From positions 1,141,001 through 1,205,000 of the forward strand of contig WARS01000063.1 of the NCBI GenBank assembly GCA_008933995.1: a stretch of DNA of 64,000 nt, read 5' to 3'. The notes under the pieces were generated by a model that had not been told where the DNA came from, ran no database searches, and was given only the letters and a program-made list of their open reading frames with translations. Below are positions 1 through 12,222 of this stretch, one piece after another. Each line of letters opens with the position of its first letter. Positions within the stretch are counted from its first letter, which is position 1. This stretch comes from Datnioides undecimradiatus. Lineage: Eukaryota > Chordata > Actinopteri > Lobotiformes > Datnioididae. A program made the position numbers and the translations under genes.

Positions 1-187
1 GATTCGGTGTCTGCCTGTAATTGATATGTAAATAGCGTGTTTAACCCCCATTTACATGTGTGTTTGTGTGTGTGCGCCGACGGAGGGCCAAGTGTGTCTT
101 TCAGCGTGTGTGTGTGTGTGTGAGGAAGACAGACCGAGTGTGGGAGTGCAAGAGGCATGTTGAAGGAGGGGGTGGGGTGGTGGTGGT

Positions 188-224
<37 letters not shown>

Positions 225-600
225 GGGGGCTCGAAGTTACAAAGAAGTTAATTAAAATGAAAAAAAGGGGAACGAAGGGAGGGAGGGAGGGAAGGGCAGG
301 GAGTGGACGGAAGCAGTCGAGGGGTGGACAGAGGGGAGAGGGAGGAAAACAGAAAAAGAGGAGGGGAGGGAGGGAGGGAAGCAGTGTTTTATTGAAAACG
401 GGTGGACAAACAGTGTGTAATTGGCTGGGGCCGCAGGGGCTAAAGGAGAGGTTCAAAGAGAGGAGAGAGAGAAAGCAAATGAACAGATAGAGGAGGGGAG
501 GGAAAGAGATGACATGGGAGAAAGCGAGATGAGGAGGAGGGGAGGTGGAAAAGAAAGTGTTGACTCAGAGAAAGACGAGATCGGACGATAGAAGAGGGAG
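188..600. repeat. (TG)n followed by purine-rich G/A tract
   Basis: TG repeat at 188-221, then about 350 bp of GGGA/GGAA-rich polypurine on the + strand. Apparent reading frames here are repeat artefacts. Confidence 0.9.
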
Positions 601-610
601 TGAGAGCGAC

Positions 611-1535
611 GTGGCCAAAAGTATGCGGACACCTCAGCATGCTGCCCATTCAGAGCATCGCAAGGGAATTAAATACCACAGAGGAAGAACGGTGTGAGCC
701 GTAGATCCCTGAGCGTCAGGCTCCGGGCTTTGGGACGTTAAACTTTAAATGGAAAGTTAGTTTTGTTGAAGCCGTTTGTGATCTGATGAAGCCGAGGTTA
801 GGGCGTAAGTAGGCAGGAAAACTGCTGGGTCAAGGTTCGGCAAAGGTTCTACAGGTGTTTAAAGGAAACTGAGGATCTCTGTTCATCAGTGAAACGTCTC
901 TGCTGTCTTTGCACAAACTTTGGGACTTTTCCATTCAAAGCATCAAACCAAGTGCACAAAACACCATCTTGGGCTTCAACAGAGGAAAACAAACGAGCAA
1001 AATTTATTATAAAAAAACATTTTATTTAATTTAAGTCAGTTAAAACCAAAGATTTAATTTAATTTGAAACCATTTTGACAACTGGTGATGAATTTTCCAG
1101 CAGCATTCACAGGCTGCAGCCTCTCAGCTGTGAGTAGTTCACTGCTTTTCCTTGTTTTACATCAGTGGAGGCTGAATGTCGGTGGTCTGGGACTTTCAGG
1201 GTGTCACTTCACACATTTCACACATTTCAGGCGTCTCTCCGCTGCTGCTGCTGCACTTCTTTAACATAAACTCTTACACACAGTGAATTAAACCATAACA
1301 TCCTCTGCGCTCACAGTTTGGGATGGTTTCCGCTGCTGGACGCTGTGCTTCTCTGTTCTCAGCACGACACAAACAGACGACTTCACTTTACCTGACTTCG
1401 TTTAACATCAGCTCTGACTGGAAATCTGCGTAAAACGCGGCAGATTCCCTTCAAAGACGGCGCTGCGGAGCCTAAAACCACTGAACAACACACTCAGACC
1501 AAATTCAACAGTGGCGTCCACATACTTGTGGCCAT
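611..1535. mobile_element. non-autonomous DNA transposon / MITE with terminal inverted repeats
   Basis: The left end GTGGCCAAAAGTATGCGGAC (611-630) and the right end, read in reverse complement, TGGCCACAAGTATGTGGACG match at about 20 of 22 positions. GGCCAAAAGTATGTGGACACC ends are a familiar feature of fish DNA-transposon repeats. The 925 bp element has no open reading frame for a transposase, so it would be non-autonomous and old. Confidence 0.7.
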
Positions 1536-1614
1536 ACGGCGCAAGTGTGGTCGCAACTGCACCTCAGGTAAATAAGGCGCCTGGGTTATTAGCATTTGTG
1601 TGTGTGGTTAAGAG

Positions 1615-1618
1615 AGAG

Positions 1619-1658
<40 letters not shown>

Positions 1659-1872
1659 ACTAAGGGTTATCAGATTCTCAAGGGGCGAGAGAAAAGCCAG
1701 GAGAGAGAGAGAGAGGTTAGAAGAAGAAGAGGATGGAGGTACTCGCTCGCTCGCTCGCTCGCTCTCTCTGTCTGATTGAATGGAAGCTGAAAGGTCGCGA
1801 CCTCTTTCTAAACACTGCACGGTTCTCAGCATTAATCAAATAACGCTCACACACACCCGCACCCACCCTCAA

Positions 1873-1919
<47 letters not shown>

Positions 1920-2160
1920 TGCACTGACCTTCACACACTTGCATGCGTGCACACCGAACACGCATACATTTAAAAACACGATGAAGGAGGAAAAAAAATC
2001 ATATGAGCTCACGCAGGCAGATGCAAATGGTGGGCCGGCTTGCACGTGTGTGTGTGTGTGTGTGACATTCACACACACACACATGCTCACACACACACCA
2101 CCAGGTGAATTTAGATAGGATTATACACACATACCATGCTGTATAAACAGTGTCAAATGC

Positions 2161-2193
<33 letters not shown>

Positions 2194-2198
2194 CTGAG

Positions 2199-2233
<35 letters not shown>

Positions 2234-2578
2234 TTCTCTCTCTCTGTGCATCTTTATGTGTGTATTGCTTAGTGTGTGTGTGTGTGGTCGTAACAGTGAC
2301 ATCTGCACCGTTGGCTAAACAGCTTGCGAATATGCTGATAAAAACAACGCCGGCAGCCAAATTTACAACACCTATAAAACACACACAGACACACACACAC
2401 ACACACACACACACAGGCTCAGAAACACACACACACACATACACACGTACACTCAGAGGGCGTATTATGGTGAGATTTACGGTGTGTCTGTGTGTGTGTT
2501 TGGGTTTATTGCAGTTTACAGGACAGAAAGAGCGTCTATGTAAGCAACAACTACAGTGTGTGTGTGTGTGTGTGTGAG
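1615..2578. repeat. microsatellite cluster: (GT)n, (GCTC)n, (CA)n, TG/CA inverted pairs
   Basis: (GT)n 1620-1655, (CTCG)n 1740-1764, (CA)n 1876-1917, TG then CA around 2046-2100, (TG)n 2163-2230, (CA)n 2383-2450, (TG)n 2556-2577. TG and CA runs lie in opposite orientation, so the transcript could form long UG/CA duplexes. Confidence 0.95.
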
Positions 2579-2944
2579 TCAGGGGGATGTGTGTTTTGTT
2601 AGAAAAGGACACCGACTTTGAATCTAAATGCAATATTTTTTATTTTGTTGTGTTGAATATTAAATTATATGATTTCACTCTTTATTTTTGTCCTCGCTGT
2701 CCGAGCGTCACCGTGCAGACTGTGTGTTCAGCGGTTACACAGTGAACGTGACGTTAAACGCCGTCGATTCGCAGATAAACAGATTTATTTCACAGGAGAG
2801 TTCAGATGTTTTGTGTTCAGACGGTAAAACCGAGCGTTTTAGGGTCAAATAGTGACAATGTGAAGGCACCCTGCAGCACTGTGACCACTCACTGTCACCA
2901 TGGAGCCATGTTATTATCAGTGTTTGTAACTTGTGCTCATGCAA

Positions 2945-2948
2945 AACA

Positions 2949-2978
<30 letters not shown>
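2945..2978. repeat. (CA)n microsatellite
   Basis: Pure CA run. The sequence between 2580 and 2945 is unique and unremarkable. Confidence 0.95.
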
Positions 2979-2980
<2 letters not shown>

Positions 2981-3084
2981 TGGGTTGATGTGGATGTGGA
3001 TGGGGGGGGGGCAACATCCTGGACACATCTGCATTTGTCCAGGCTAATACCAATAATCTCCTCCAGTACAGTATGAACTCTAGT

Positions 3085-3614
3085 TCATTGCCATGGTTAC
3101 AGCTTTGATACAGTGTCACATGGAGCCAAGCTACAGTAGTTTTAATAGTTACACTTTGCAGAATGGAGTGTACATAAATGCTAGCTACATTTGTTTCTAT
3201 GGTTACAGTTACTATGATACAGTGTATCATACATCCTGCTGTTGTCTCTATGGTAACAGCTTTGATACAGTGTAGCAAACATGGATGCTAGCTACACCAA
3301 TTCCTGTACTTAAACTTTTTTCCGTGGTAACAGTTTATTTAGCATGGATCCTTACTGAAGCTGTTTCCATGGTTATAACTATGACGAGGGTGTAGCTGCA
3401 GTTGTTTCTATGGCAACAGAAGTTTATACAGTTACAGGTCTCGATGTTGGTACAATGTTACAAACATGGACGCTAGCTGCACCAATTCCTATAGTTACAG
3501 GTGTTTCCATGTTTACAGTTGACAGTTTTGATACAGTGTAGCATGGAATCATGCTACAGTCGTTGCTATGGTAACAGCTTTGACACAGTGTAGCATACAT
3601 GGACGTTAGCTACT
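3085..3614. repeat. diverged tandem array carrying X-box-like palindromes
   Basis: About eight diverged units share the pattern GTTTCTATGGTAACAG, then CTTTGATACAGTGTAGCA, then ACATGGATGCTAGCTAC. ATGGTAAC-type cores occur near 3091, 3199, 3249, 3323, 3368, 3410, 3508 and 3567. GTTGCTATGGTAAC at 3562-3575 is one base from a perfect RFX X-box palindrome. No coding capacity is inferred. Confidence 0.8.
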
Positions 3615-4979
3615 AAACAAACAAACATCACAGAGGCAGTGTGTCGTTAGGCAGCGAGGCAATGACCCTGTAACCAACAGTACAGTCTGCAGCAGAGCAG
3701 CACAGCCGCACACTGTTGCTGTGAATGTGTGGGAGTGTGAGAATGTGCAACAGGAAGTCATTAAAAATTAGCGTAAACATGCTCATGAAACATTTTCCTG
3801 GATAAATACGGCACCATTCTTGAAAAGAGGCAGTGCACTCGGAGCAGAAATAAAGAGCGTGTGTTTATTCAGCCTATATCAGGAGCTCTTAACCTTCCTT
3901 CCAGCCTGTAACCCACACCGAGTAAATTTAGCCTCGGCCTGGGACTCGGACAGCAGAGCAAACTCTGGTCATCAGGAAACGGCCTGGACTGAAGCCTGTA
4001 ACCTGCCCCTCAGTTCAGCTGCTCTTTGTAAGAGATCAGCACTCACCTGGAACATTCATCCAGGAAACCCTGCGTTTCTGTTAAAGCATCGTAATTCATG
4101 GTTTCTCCTCCTGCAGCTGCAGACTCTGTAGACTGAAACACGGCTGTGAAAGCTTTGTTGATGCGCAAACAACAATTTATAGCCTCAGATGATTCGGATG
4201 CTTGTCTCTAATTGGGCTTTTATAAAAAAAATCCAGAGGAAAACAGGAAAAATACGCAAATCATGAACAATACAAGATAAAGTCACATGAAAAAGTTTAA
4301 ATAAGTTACAACATTTAAGTCTCAAGTGTGTGTAAAGGCACAACCCATGCATTCACATTTGTTCACATTAGCACCATTTAATCCAACAAAAAGATTTAAA
4401 ATAGTACTTTTTACAAATGTTTGACAGCTGAGTCTGTACAGGACAACAGGTGGACTGAGGGCAGAGCTGTCTGATGAGTCAACACCAAAATTCACCAAAA
4501 TACAAACACGCCAGGTTTTAAAAGCCGTCGAAACGAGTCTGCTGCTAAATTTTGCTGCACTTTGCATCAAAAGTGCAAAGAAAATGCAGAAAAAAGCTAA
4601 ATTTTGTTGATCGAATGTCTCTGAAGATAAATTTGATGAGCTGGACTATAAAATATTGCAGAACGACACGCTGTTTAAGCTCAGCTGCGGCGCTAAGTCG
4701 TCCGAAGAGGCATGTCTGAGGGTTAATTGGTAAAACCATCAAATGTCGGACGCCACCGGGAGACTTGGTCCAATCAGATGTGACGTAACTTTAACGATCA
4801 TGACGATCACAATGTGCACGTCCTTTACACAGAGTCAACACGGGCTGAGAGTTTGGCCACGGAGCCGGCGAGATAAGGCGGCGAAGGTGTTTACGTGCCG
4901 GTAGAAATAACACAGAGTCGTTAACGTGGTTATAATCGAGTTACTGCAGCGACGGTAAACAGGCTGTGAGGACGAGCCG

Positions 4980-5470
4980 CCGACTCCCCCTCGGATCGTT
5001 TGGTCTCCAGTCTCAGACTTCAGTCCGAGGCAGGAATGTGTGTGAATCTCTCTCAACCCGTCTCATGTTCCTCCTCGTTTTTCCTCCCTTCCTCTCCGCC
5101 TCCTCCCTCCCTCCCCCATCCCTCCATCCTCTCCCTCTCTGTGGTTCGAATTAGACAATGAAAACAATGAGTTTGGTGTCTGTTTCTCTCTCTCTCTGTC
5201 TCGCCCTCCCCCACTTCTTTCTCTTCATCTCTCGCTCTCTCTCTCTGACCCTGTGTCATACTCTCTCGCCCATGCCAGCGACCCGCCCCCAATTCCTCTC
5301 TCTCTATTTTCAAACTTTGTGTTTCTGCTCTTTTCAGTTCTCCTCCCCGTGCAGATATCACCTCGTCTCTCTCTCCATGTCATCCCCCTCTCTTTATCTG
5401 TCCCTATAGTCTCTCTCTGTCTCTCGTCCTCTTCACTCTCTCTCTCTCTGTCTTTCTGTGTGATTTCATG
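4980..5470. repeat. pyrimidine-rich (TCTC/CCTC)n tract
   Basis: Long CT-rich tract on the + strand, with polypurine on the other strand. Open frames on both strands are compositional artefacts. Confidence 0.9.
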
Positions 5471-5794
5471 CTCCAGCTGCTCTATTATCAGTCTGTCTGA
5501 GGTTGTGTTAACATCAACAATGCTGCTACACACACACTGATGGACATGCAGATAGATAGTCCGAGGGATGTGCAGATAGACCTTCAGCAGCGTGGATCCT
5601 TGTTCAGACTCACTCTTCTTCTTCTTCTTTCTGGTTCGTTTCTCATGTTTTTCTGCTTCCTGTTGGTTTATTTGCTGCAGCTGTAACATGTTTGAACCGA
5701 AGATGAGCCTGATACCAGACGGACACACAAGTTTAACCAGTTTCACTGCGAATATAAGCAGAACTTTTGAGGTAAAACACAAAGTTTGTTGGTT

Positions 5795-6510
5795 TTAAAA
5801 GAGTCTTCATCAGGAGCCCTGAGGGATGCCCGACCATGGTTCAACATGGTTTAGATGAATGTTTGAGCCCAACATGACACAGGACTCATGAGTTTAGGTA
5901 GAAACCAAACTTTAAATAGCATCAAGATGAATTTAAGTGTTGATTTTTTTTTTTGAAAAACCTATTATAAATGAATTAAGAAGTGTCTTAAACACGAGCC
6001 CTGAGGAACACCAGGTTAAGCACAATGGTTTCCATCTCCCAGAGGTGACCAGACTGAGCTCTAATCAATAAAACATGCTAATATACTGAGACACTTGTGT
6101 GTTTTGGTGCAGTTTTATTGTCTTTTTTAATGTTAAAATGTTTAAAGAGTAATTAAACGCAGATTTGTCAGAGCAAAGCCAATATAAGTGAATTCAGAAG
6201 TATCTTAAACACGAGCCCTGAGGAACACCAGAATAAACCATATACATAATAAAACACATGGTTCTCCTGAAACATCTGGACATCTGCAGACATCTTGTGT
6301 TTTTTAGTTTATTCTGTTATTTATTATTATTTATTTCTGTTTTAGTTTTGATTATTTAATAGTTTTTTGTGGTTTGGTGCAGTTTTAATGTGTTTTTAAC
6401 AGATATTTAAACTCAACTGGACACGCCACTTCGGCACTTTGAGATAAAACAGAATATTCCTCAGTTACAAAGAATCCTAATCAGGATCCCTGAGGAGCGC
6501 CGGTTCTTAC
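5795..6510. repeat. four diverged copies of a ~200 bp unit
   Basis: The motif GAGCCCTGAGGAACACCAG recurs, diverged, at about 5814, 5996, 6212 and 6485, each preceded by CTTAAACAC- or CATCAG-type sequence and followed by AT-rich DNA. The spacing is 180 to 275 bp, as in an old, indel-rich tandem array or serial insertions of one dispersed element. Confidence 0.65.
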
Positions 6511-7611
6511 AGAGCAGCTTCACGTTGAACTGAAGCAGAGATGTGAAGCTGATTGTTCCCGACATGATTTTCTTTCTGGCGTCTTACTGGTAAATCCTGG
6601 TCTCCATCAGCTAACGAAATAATAAAAACACAACTTTTTTGCTCAGTTTTTATTAAAATGCAGGATTATTTTTAGCTTTTATCAGCGTTTACAGAGAATG
6701 AGACCAATTTTCCCATCATTGTGCTTGTTTTTGTTTTGATAATTCCTGAAACATCCATTAAACTGTTTCTTTCCTGAACTGGACCAGTTTGTGATGACGT
6801 GTGTTGTTCCAGGACGATGAGATGTTTCTTCAACACATGTTTTCTTCTCAGTTTCATATTTTCTCAATGAGGTTGTGTTTTTCCCCTTTGTTTCCCAAAC
6901 CGTGGCTCATGACTCCAAAATAGACCGTCATCTTTCTTCTGGAGGGTCCTCTGGCTCTCTGGAGGGGTGTTTTCTTTAGCCACCGCGCTCCGTTTAACCA
7001 AAAAACACGACGATGGTCCCGATAAAGTCGCTCCAAACTCAGCAGCTGTTTGTTTTCACTCGTGAAAAATATTAGTTGAGTCGTTTTTTGCCTTCAGCGC
7101 TTTGTCTCTGACTTTATTTTAGCAGCTGAGGCGAACGTTAACGCCCAGACGCTTAATAAAGAACTCCCCCTGGAAATCGCTTTTACATTTCACAACACAG
7201 AAACTGAAAGAAGCAACTTCGGTTGAACACTGAGGTCATTTTAGCGTCGCGCTGAGGCAGCAGCGGCCCCGTTGTTTCATTTTGTCCTGAAATATTCAGC
7301 TCGGCGTTGTCGTCCCGACCCTTCTGATCTTTGATCTTTTGGGGAAACGATATAAAAAGTTTTTCCTTCATCGCATGTTGTCTTCCTTCTTCTAGTCTCC
7401 TTCCTCATCTTCTACCTTATCTTTCCTCATTCCCTTCCTTCATGCTTCCTTCTTTCTTTCCTCTGTCTTTCATCTCGTGTCTGTGTGAGAGTCGAATCTT
7501 TCCACTGTTGTTGTTTGGATTCTTTCAGGATTTGTAAAATCTCAGCCATGTTTGTAGTTTTTGGAGGCTTTTTTCTGCCTAATGTGTCGGCATGTAAAGA
7601 CCGAATGCATG

Positions 7612-8032
7612 TGTGTGTGTGTGTGTGTGTCCATAACACTAACACTTGTGTGTTTATGTAGTTGCAAGAGATTCCAGCTTGTGTGTGTGTGTGTGTGTGT
7701 GTGTGTCTGAACTACTCTTTTAACTCAAACACACAGAGCTTAAAAGCAGCATTTCCTGCCTCGGAGGATGAAAGCTGCATGATTATTTGTCCTGTGTGTG
7801 TGTGTGTGTGTGTGTGTGACCCACTTGAGGCCAACAAATACCACAGGCCTTGCTGTTCGTGTGAACTCCTTCTTGATCTCGTCTTGTGTGTGTGTGTGTG
7901 TGTGTGAAAGGAAAAAGTGAGAGGGAACATGTGGACCTGAATATATGCACCTGTGTGTGTTTCTAATATGATGATTGTAGGTTGGTTGCAGAGTGCTCTA
8001 CCAGCCTGTCGTGTGTGTGTGTGTATGTGTAG
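7612..8032. repeat. (TG)n microsatellite cluster
   Basis: TG runs at 7612-7631, 7680-7706, 7794-7818, 7886-7907 and 8010-8029, separated by unique sequence. Confidence 0.95.
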
Positions 8033-8449
8033 GGTTCGCTCCCTCATGCTTTGTTTGGGGTGACCTACAAAAGCCACTGCCACATTCCTCCACACCCCCC
8101 ACCCCCCGCCCTCCTTTCGCCTCATGCTATAGGCTGTACGCAGCCGCGATCACCCATCGTTCACTGTTAACCGTTAAAATCAGAGTTTCTCATTTATTGT
8201 GCGTCTCTCTGCGACAGTCGGAGACGTTTGCAGAGCACGACAGGAAATGACATCTGACAAACACGCCTGTGATCCAAGGTCGCGTCCAGCACTGACTGTA
8301 CCAAAACAACGAGTTTAAAACGGAAACGCTTTGTGCTTTAAACATCCTGTCGCTTCAGTCGTGAGCTGTGGCTCCTCCTGCTGTGATGCGTGTTTCACCT
8401 GCTCTGGTTTTTGTTTTTTTACAGTGCGTGTTTGTAAAACCTGTTTTCA

Positions 8450-9053
8450 TTTAAAGGATGGGTTCAGATTTTAGTTAACACGACACTCACCTGCTGCACC
8501 ACTCACACTTTAACTCACACTTACAGTATAATGTTGATACAGGTGGACATATGCAGAATAAATGGTATCTAACTGAGTCCACCAGACTCCATTCACAGCA
8601 ATTTTACCTTGCAAAGCATTGGAGTCGCTGGTCCTGCACTGCCTTGATTGGTTGGTTTGTTTGGTTATTGTGGGACCTCAGTGAGTCCAAACCAGCTCTG
8701 TAAAACACCAAATTCACACAATCACAGCAACTAACTAAGTGGTCGAAGCGGCGGTTCAACAGCAACGTCTGTGTTTCTGTGATGGCAAAATTACTGTTTT
8801 TGTCAAAGGAGTCTGGTGGATGTGAGGAAAGAGCCGCCTCACAGCGACTGAAAGTGGTGACTATGTTTTAAAAATATTGTACATTTAAACTGATATGAGT
8901 CTAAAACAAAACAGCTGTACGTTGCTGAGCTGCCTGCACCCGCCGTCCTGCAGCTTCTCCAATCTGAGCACCAACTTCTGTCGGTAACACACCGACTATG
9001 GAGAAGCACCGCATGCAACATCACTTCAAACCACCCAAACTGTCCCTTTAAAT
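8450..9053. mobile_element. foldback / MITE-like element
   Basis: The ends are TTTAAAGGATGGGTTCAG on the left and the reverse complement of CTGTCCCTTTAAA on the right (TTTAAAGGGACAG). Inside, TCCACCAGACTCC (8578-8590) and its inverted partner GGAGTCTGGTGGA (8808-8820) form a second inverted repeat that extends into AATTTT/AAAATT. No transposase frame. Similar pieces are common in percomorph fish. Confidence 0.6.
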
Positions 9054-9401
9054 GCTGCTCTAAGATACAAATTCTCATTTTGTTGTAAATTTAATCCTGC
9101 AGACATCAGATGCAGAGCTTCTCCTGGCTGGATGACATCGTTTCACATGATCACGCTGTTTCAGTCGCACACAACCACAGTTTTGGTCAGGAAGGGTCAC
9201 ATTTGCCTGATTCTAACCTTTTGTGCACTCATACATTAAAATGTATTCAAACATTTGAATTCATTTGGCACCGTGCTGACCGTGCGCCTCGGAGCCTGCG
9301 AGCATCTGTGTGTGTTTCAGTCGGACGTCTTCCTGGAAGTTTGAGTCACAGCGATCGGACGCTGTCATATTTTGCAGAAATAACTTTTAGTTTCCCCGCT
9401 G

Positions 9402-9505
9402 TGACATCAGCATCATCAGCATCATCGCTGATCCTCTCTGGTGACTCTGCAGGACTTCTCGCACGTGATTCATCCGTCGCACCATCATCATCATCATCAT
9501 CACGT
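9402..9505. repeat. CAT trinucleotide repeats
   Basis: Imperfect (CATCAT/CAGCAT)n at 9408-9427 and (CAT)n at 9481-9502. Confidence 0.85.
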
Positions 9506-9849
9506 CTGCAGGCCTTTGTGTTCTCACTCAGCTTCTCTTAAACCTCAAAACACTGACTCACAAACATCATTTTAATTCACACAGGAACTCGCAGCAAAGC
9601 GCCACTTCCTGTTGTGACATCACTACTTTATGATTTGCAGGATTAAAAGCACAGATAGTGTAAAATGTGCTAAAGTGTCAACAGTCCCTGTGACGCTGCC
9701 TGTTATTGTCACTCATACGATGCGTTTAAGTCCTCATCTGCAGCACTCCAGTAAAACATGTCAAAGCTGTACTTTGCAAAAGTTACAAACTGCTTCACAA
9801 TGATTAACGTAAAAGGAAAAAGCCCCCCCCCCACCCCTCCTCCTCCTGA

Positions 9850-10145
9850 TGATGTCACAATGGGGAGTTTGTGCAACAATTACGGCGAGAAATACAGCAG
9901 CGACGGCTTCATTTGCATAGCCGTTAACTGCACACAGTGAAATAAAAGGAAACAAAACAGGAAAATTATCAGTCAGCTGTAATTAATAGAGGACGAACGC
10001 TGACTCCATTAAAGTCCACGGGCTGGTTAAGGCTGACTCGGCACAATCCGGAGAGCACGCCGGACTCCCCGAGAACAGATTAACCAGACTACGGCAGCAT
10101 AATGAGGGCAATAACAAGCTGGGTTATTAAAAAAACAGAGTTTGG
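9850..10145. promoter_or_regulatory. candidate conserved non-coding element
   Basis: A repeat-free block with an octamer ATTTGCAT (about 9910), homeodomain-type TAATTA and ATTAACCAG, and a CACAATGGGG SOX-like site, flanked by simple sequence. Inferred only from motif content and lack of repeats. Confidence 0.3.
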
Positions 10146-10413
10146 GGTTTTTGTGTGTGTATGTCTGTGTGTGTGTGAGTGTGTGTGTCCAGCCAGGCAG
10201 AAACAGAGTCACGTTTCTGCTTCCAGGAAAGGGAATGAGTGTCACAGGCGGCGAGCGGCGATGTGTCACACCAGGCCTGATGGTTACTGGAAACAACAGT
10301 GAACTCATGATCAGAAGCTTCTTGCTGAGGAACAGGAAGAGACGAGGTCTGTGGATCTGCTCAGACAGACCGAGAGCCGGGTCCAGCACTGTGGTCACCT
10401 GTTGAATCTGGAT

Positions 10414-10441
10414 CAAGATTGATTGATTGATTGATTGATTC
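10414..10441. repeat. (GATT)n microsatellite
   Basis: Six to seven GATT units. Confidence 0.95.
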
Positions 10442-10454
10442 TGCAGCTGTGGTT

Positions 10455-10615
10455 TGAGCTAAACATGCTAATATCAGCACGCTAACACACTCACGCACCA
10501 ACATGTCCTGCATGCTCTTAAGCTGGTGTGTGATGTTTACTTAGGTTAGCGTGTTAGCATGCTAACATTTGCTGATTAGCGCTACACACAAAGTGAAGCT
10601 GAGGCTCACGGGATT
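10455..10615. repeat. fragment of fish GTTAGCATGCTAAC dispersed repeat
   Basis: GTTAGCATGCTAACATTTGC, then TGATTAGCGCTACACACAAA and AGCTGAGGCT: a diverged copy of a repeat that is very common in percomorph genomes. Other pieces in this window lie at 18180-18940, 24500-24650 and 61380-61510. Confidence 0.75.
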
Positions 10616-10762
10616 GGTGCCAGTTTGTCACATGATCACCCATAGAAGTGGGCGGGGCCACCATCAGTCTGTGGAGTCCTGTCTCAAGTTTGGTTTTGTT
10701 GTCACAGTCTTGGCTTTTTGGGAACCAGAAATGACAAAAGTGTATATCTATCCTGATTGGTG

Positions 10763-10776
10763 GTTGCCATGGTAAC
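10763..10776. promoter_or_regulatory. perfect RFX X-box palindrome
   Basis: GTTGCCATGGTAAC exactly fits the X-box consensus GTNRCC(N0-3)RGYAAC. CCTGATTGG, an inverted CCAAT-type site, lies just upstream. Confidence 0.5.
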
Positions 10777-11309
10777 AGGGTAGCCACGCCATCTATTTTC
10801 CTCCAAATGTGACACACGTTACAAAAACATGGTGGTTTGTTGAAGACGCCATGGGTTGCAAAGGTTGATCCCTGTCACTTCATGACTTTATGAATTTGTC
10901 TCTTCAGTCAGACTTCCACCTCCGTCAACCAGCGTTATGTTTCATTACTGCTTTCAGACCAGGAATCTGGATCTGTTAAAACCCCAGGAAGTGGGAAGCA
11001 GGAAGTGATGATGTGTGTAAACACTGTATGCGAAGCAGCCGACGCGCCTCCCAGTTCCCTCCCCTCGCCGCCACGCTCCGGCACACCTTGTGTCCTTTAA
11101 TGTGAAATGATGCCGCTCGTGGTTCGGGGACCTGCCGACGTCCCCCGGCGCCAGAATCTGTGTCATTTTCTATTAAACAGCTCGTGTTTTGGAGCATAAT
11201 GTTCCTGTGCCGTCCGCAGCTGACAGAGCTGCTGCAGGAGGCTGAGCGGCTCTCATCCGACGTTCAGTCAGAGCTGCGACTGATGAAATCATGAAAGCAG
11301 GGGTCTCAC

Positions 11310-11340
11310 AGGTTTTTATTATTATTATTATTATTATTGT
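11310..11340. repeat. (TTA)n microsatellite
   Basis: About nine TTA units. Confidence 0.9.
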
Positions 11341-12197
11341 TACTTGGAGGAACAGGAAGGTCCATCAGAGCTTTGGTTTGACACTCTCCTGACTCTACAC
11401 GTCTGTAATTTCATAACAAATTCCTGGAAACAGGAAATATGATGTAATGCATATTGAGCTTCAGGCCACAGGGACCTTTAAGTTTACAGACAAGCAGTAA
11501 ATTAACTCCTAATAATTAAAATAAATGAATATTTTTGTATTTAAATACTCTGTTGAAATACAAATTTATTTTCAGGAAACATTTTTAAGAACATTTTTAA
11601 TAAATAAAGTGTAAAATAAAGAATAACTCTCCTTTTTCCTGTTGTTTACTGTTTGTTTTATGTATCTGATTAATTTTTAAAAGTGAGAAATGAGGAAATG
11701 AGATAAGAAGTGAGTGTTCTTGGTGCTGCAGGAGCTCATAAAACAACAGGACGTTAGTTTTTGTAGTTTTCCACCGTGACGTTCAGCATTGTGTCGTTCA
11801 TTCATTTATTTTAATCATTAATTTATTAATTCTTATTCTTGGATGTCATATTATTTTCCAACTGAGTAATTCTGCAGTGAAAATCATTGAAAACATCAGA
11901 CCTGTGCTGAGAAATCAGTTAAATGAGTTTCCTGTGCTGACATACGCAAATGTTTAACGAGGCTGAAATGTAAAGAAACGCAGGTTAAACCACGATCGAC
12001 TCCCGGAGACCACGGCGTCACGTCACATCTCACCAAAACCTCCAAACATCAAAACGTTTCTGAGCAACAAGACACCGCCGGTCAACAGCGAGGAGCAGAA
12101 GCTGATTTAATGATTCAAAGACAGATGCATGAGGTTGTACTTTGAAATGTTAGCATGACCCAACGACAACAACAGTAATAATGATGAAACACCCCCC

Positions 12198-12222
12198 AAC
12201 ACACACACACACACACACACAA
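12198..12222. repeat. (CA)n microsatellite
   Basis: Pure CA run after a CCCCCC stretch. Confidence 0.95.

Noticed and set aside
2121-2633. 170-residue - strand frame with Thr-His and Cys-Val runs
   Set aside because: Microsatellite translation.
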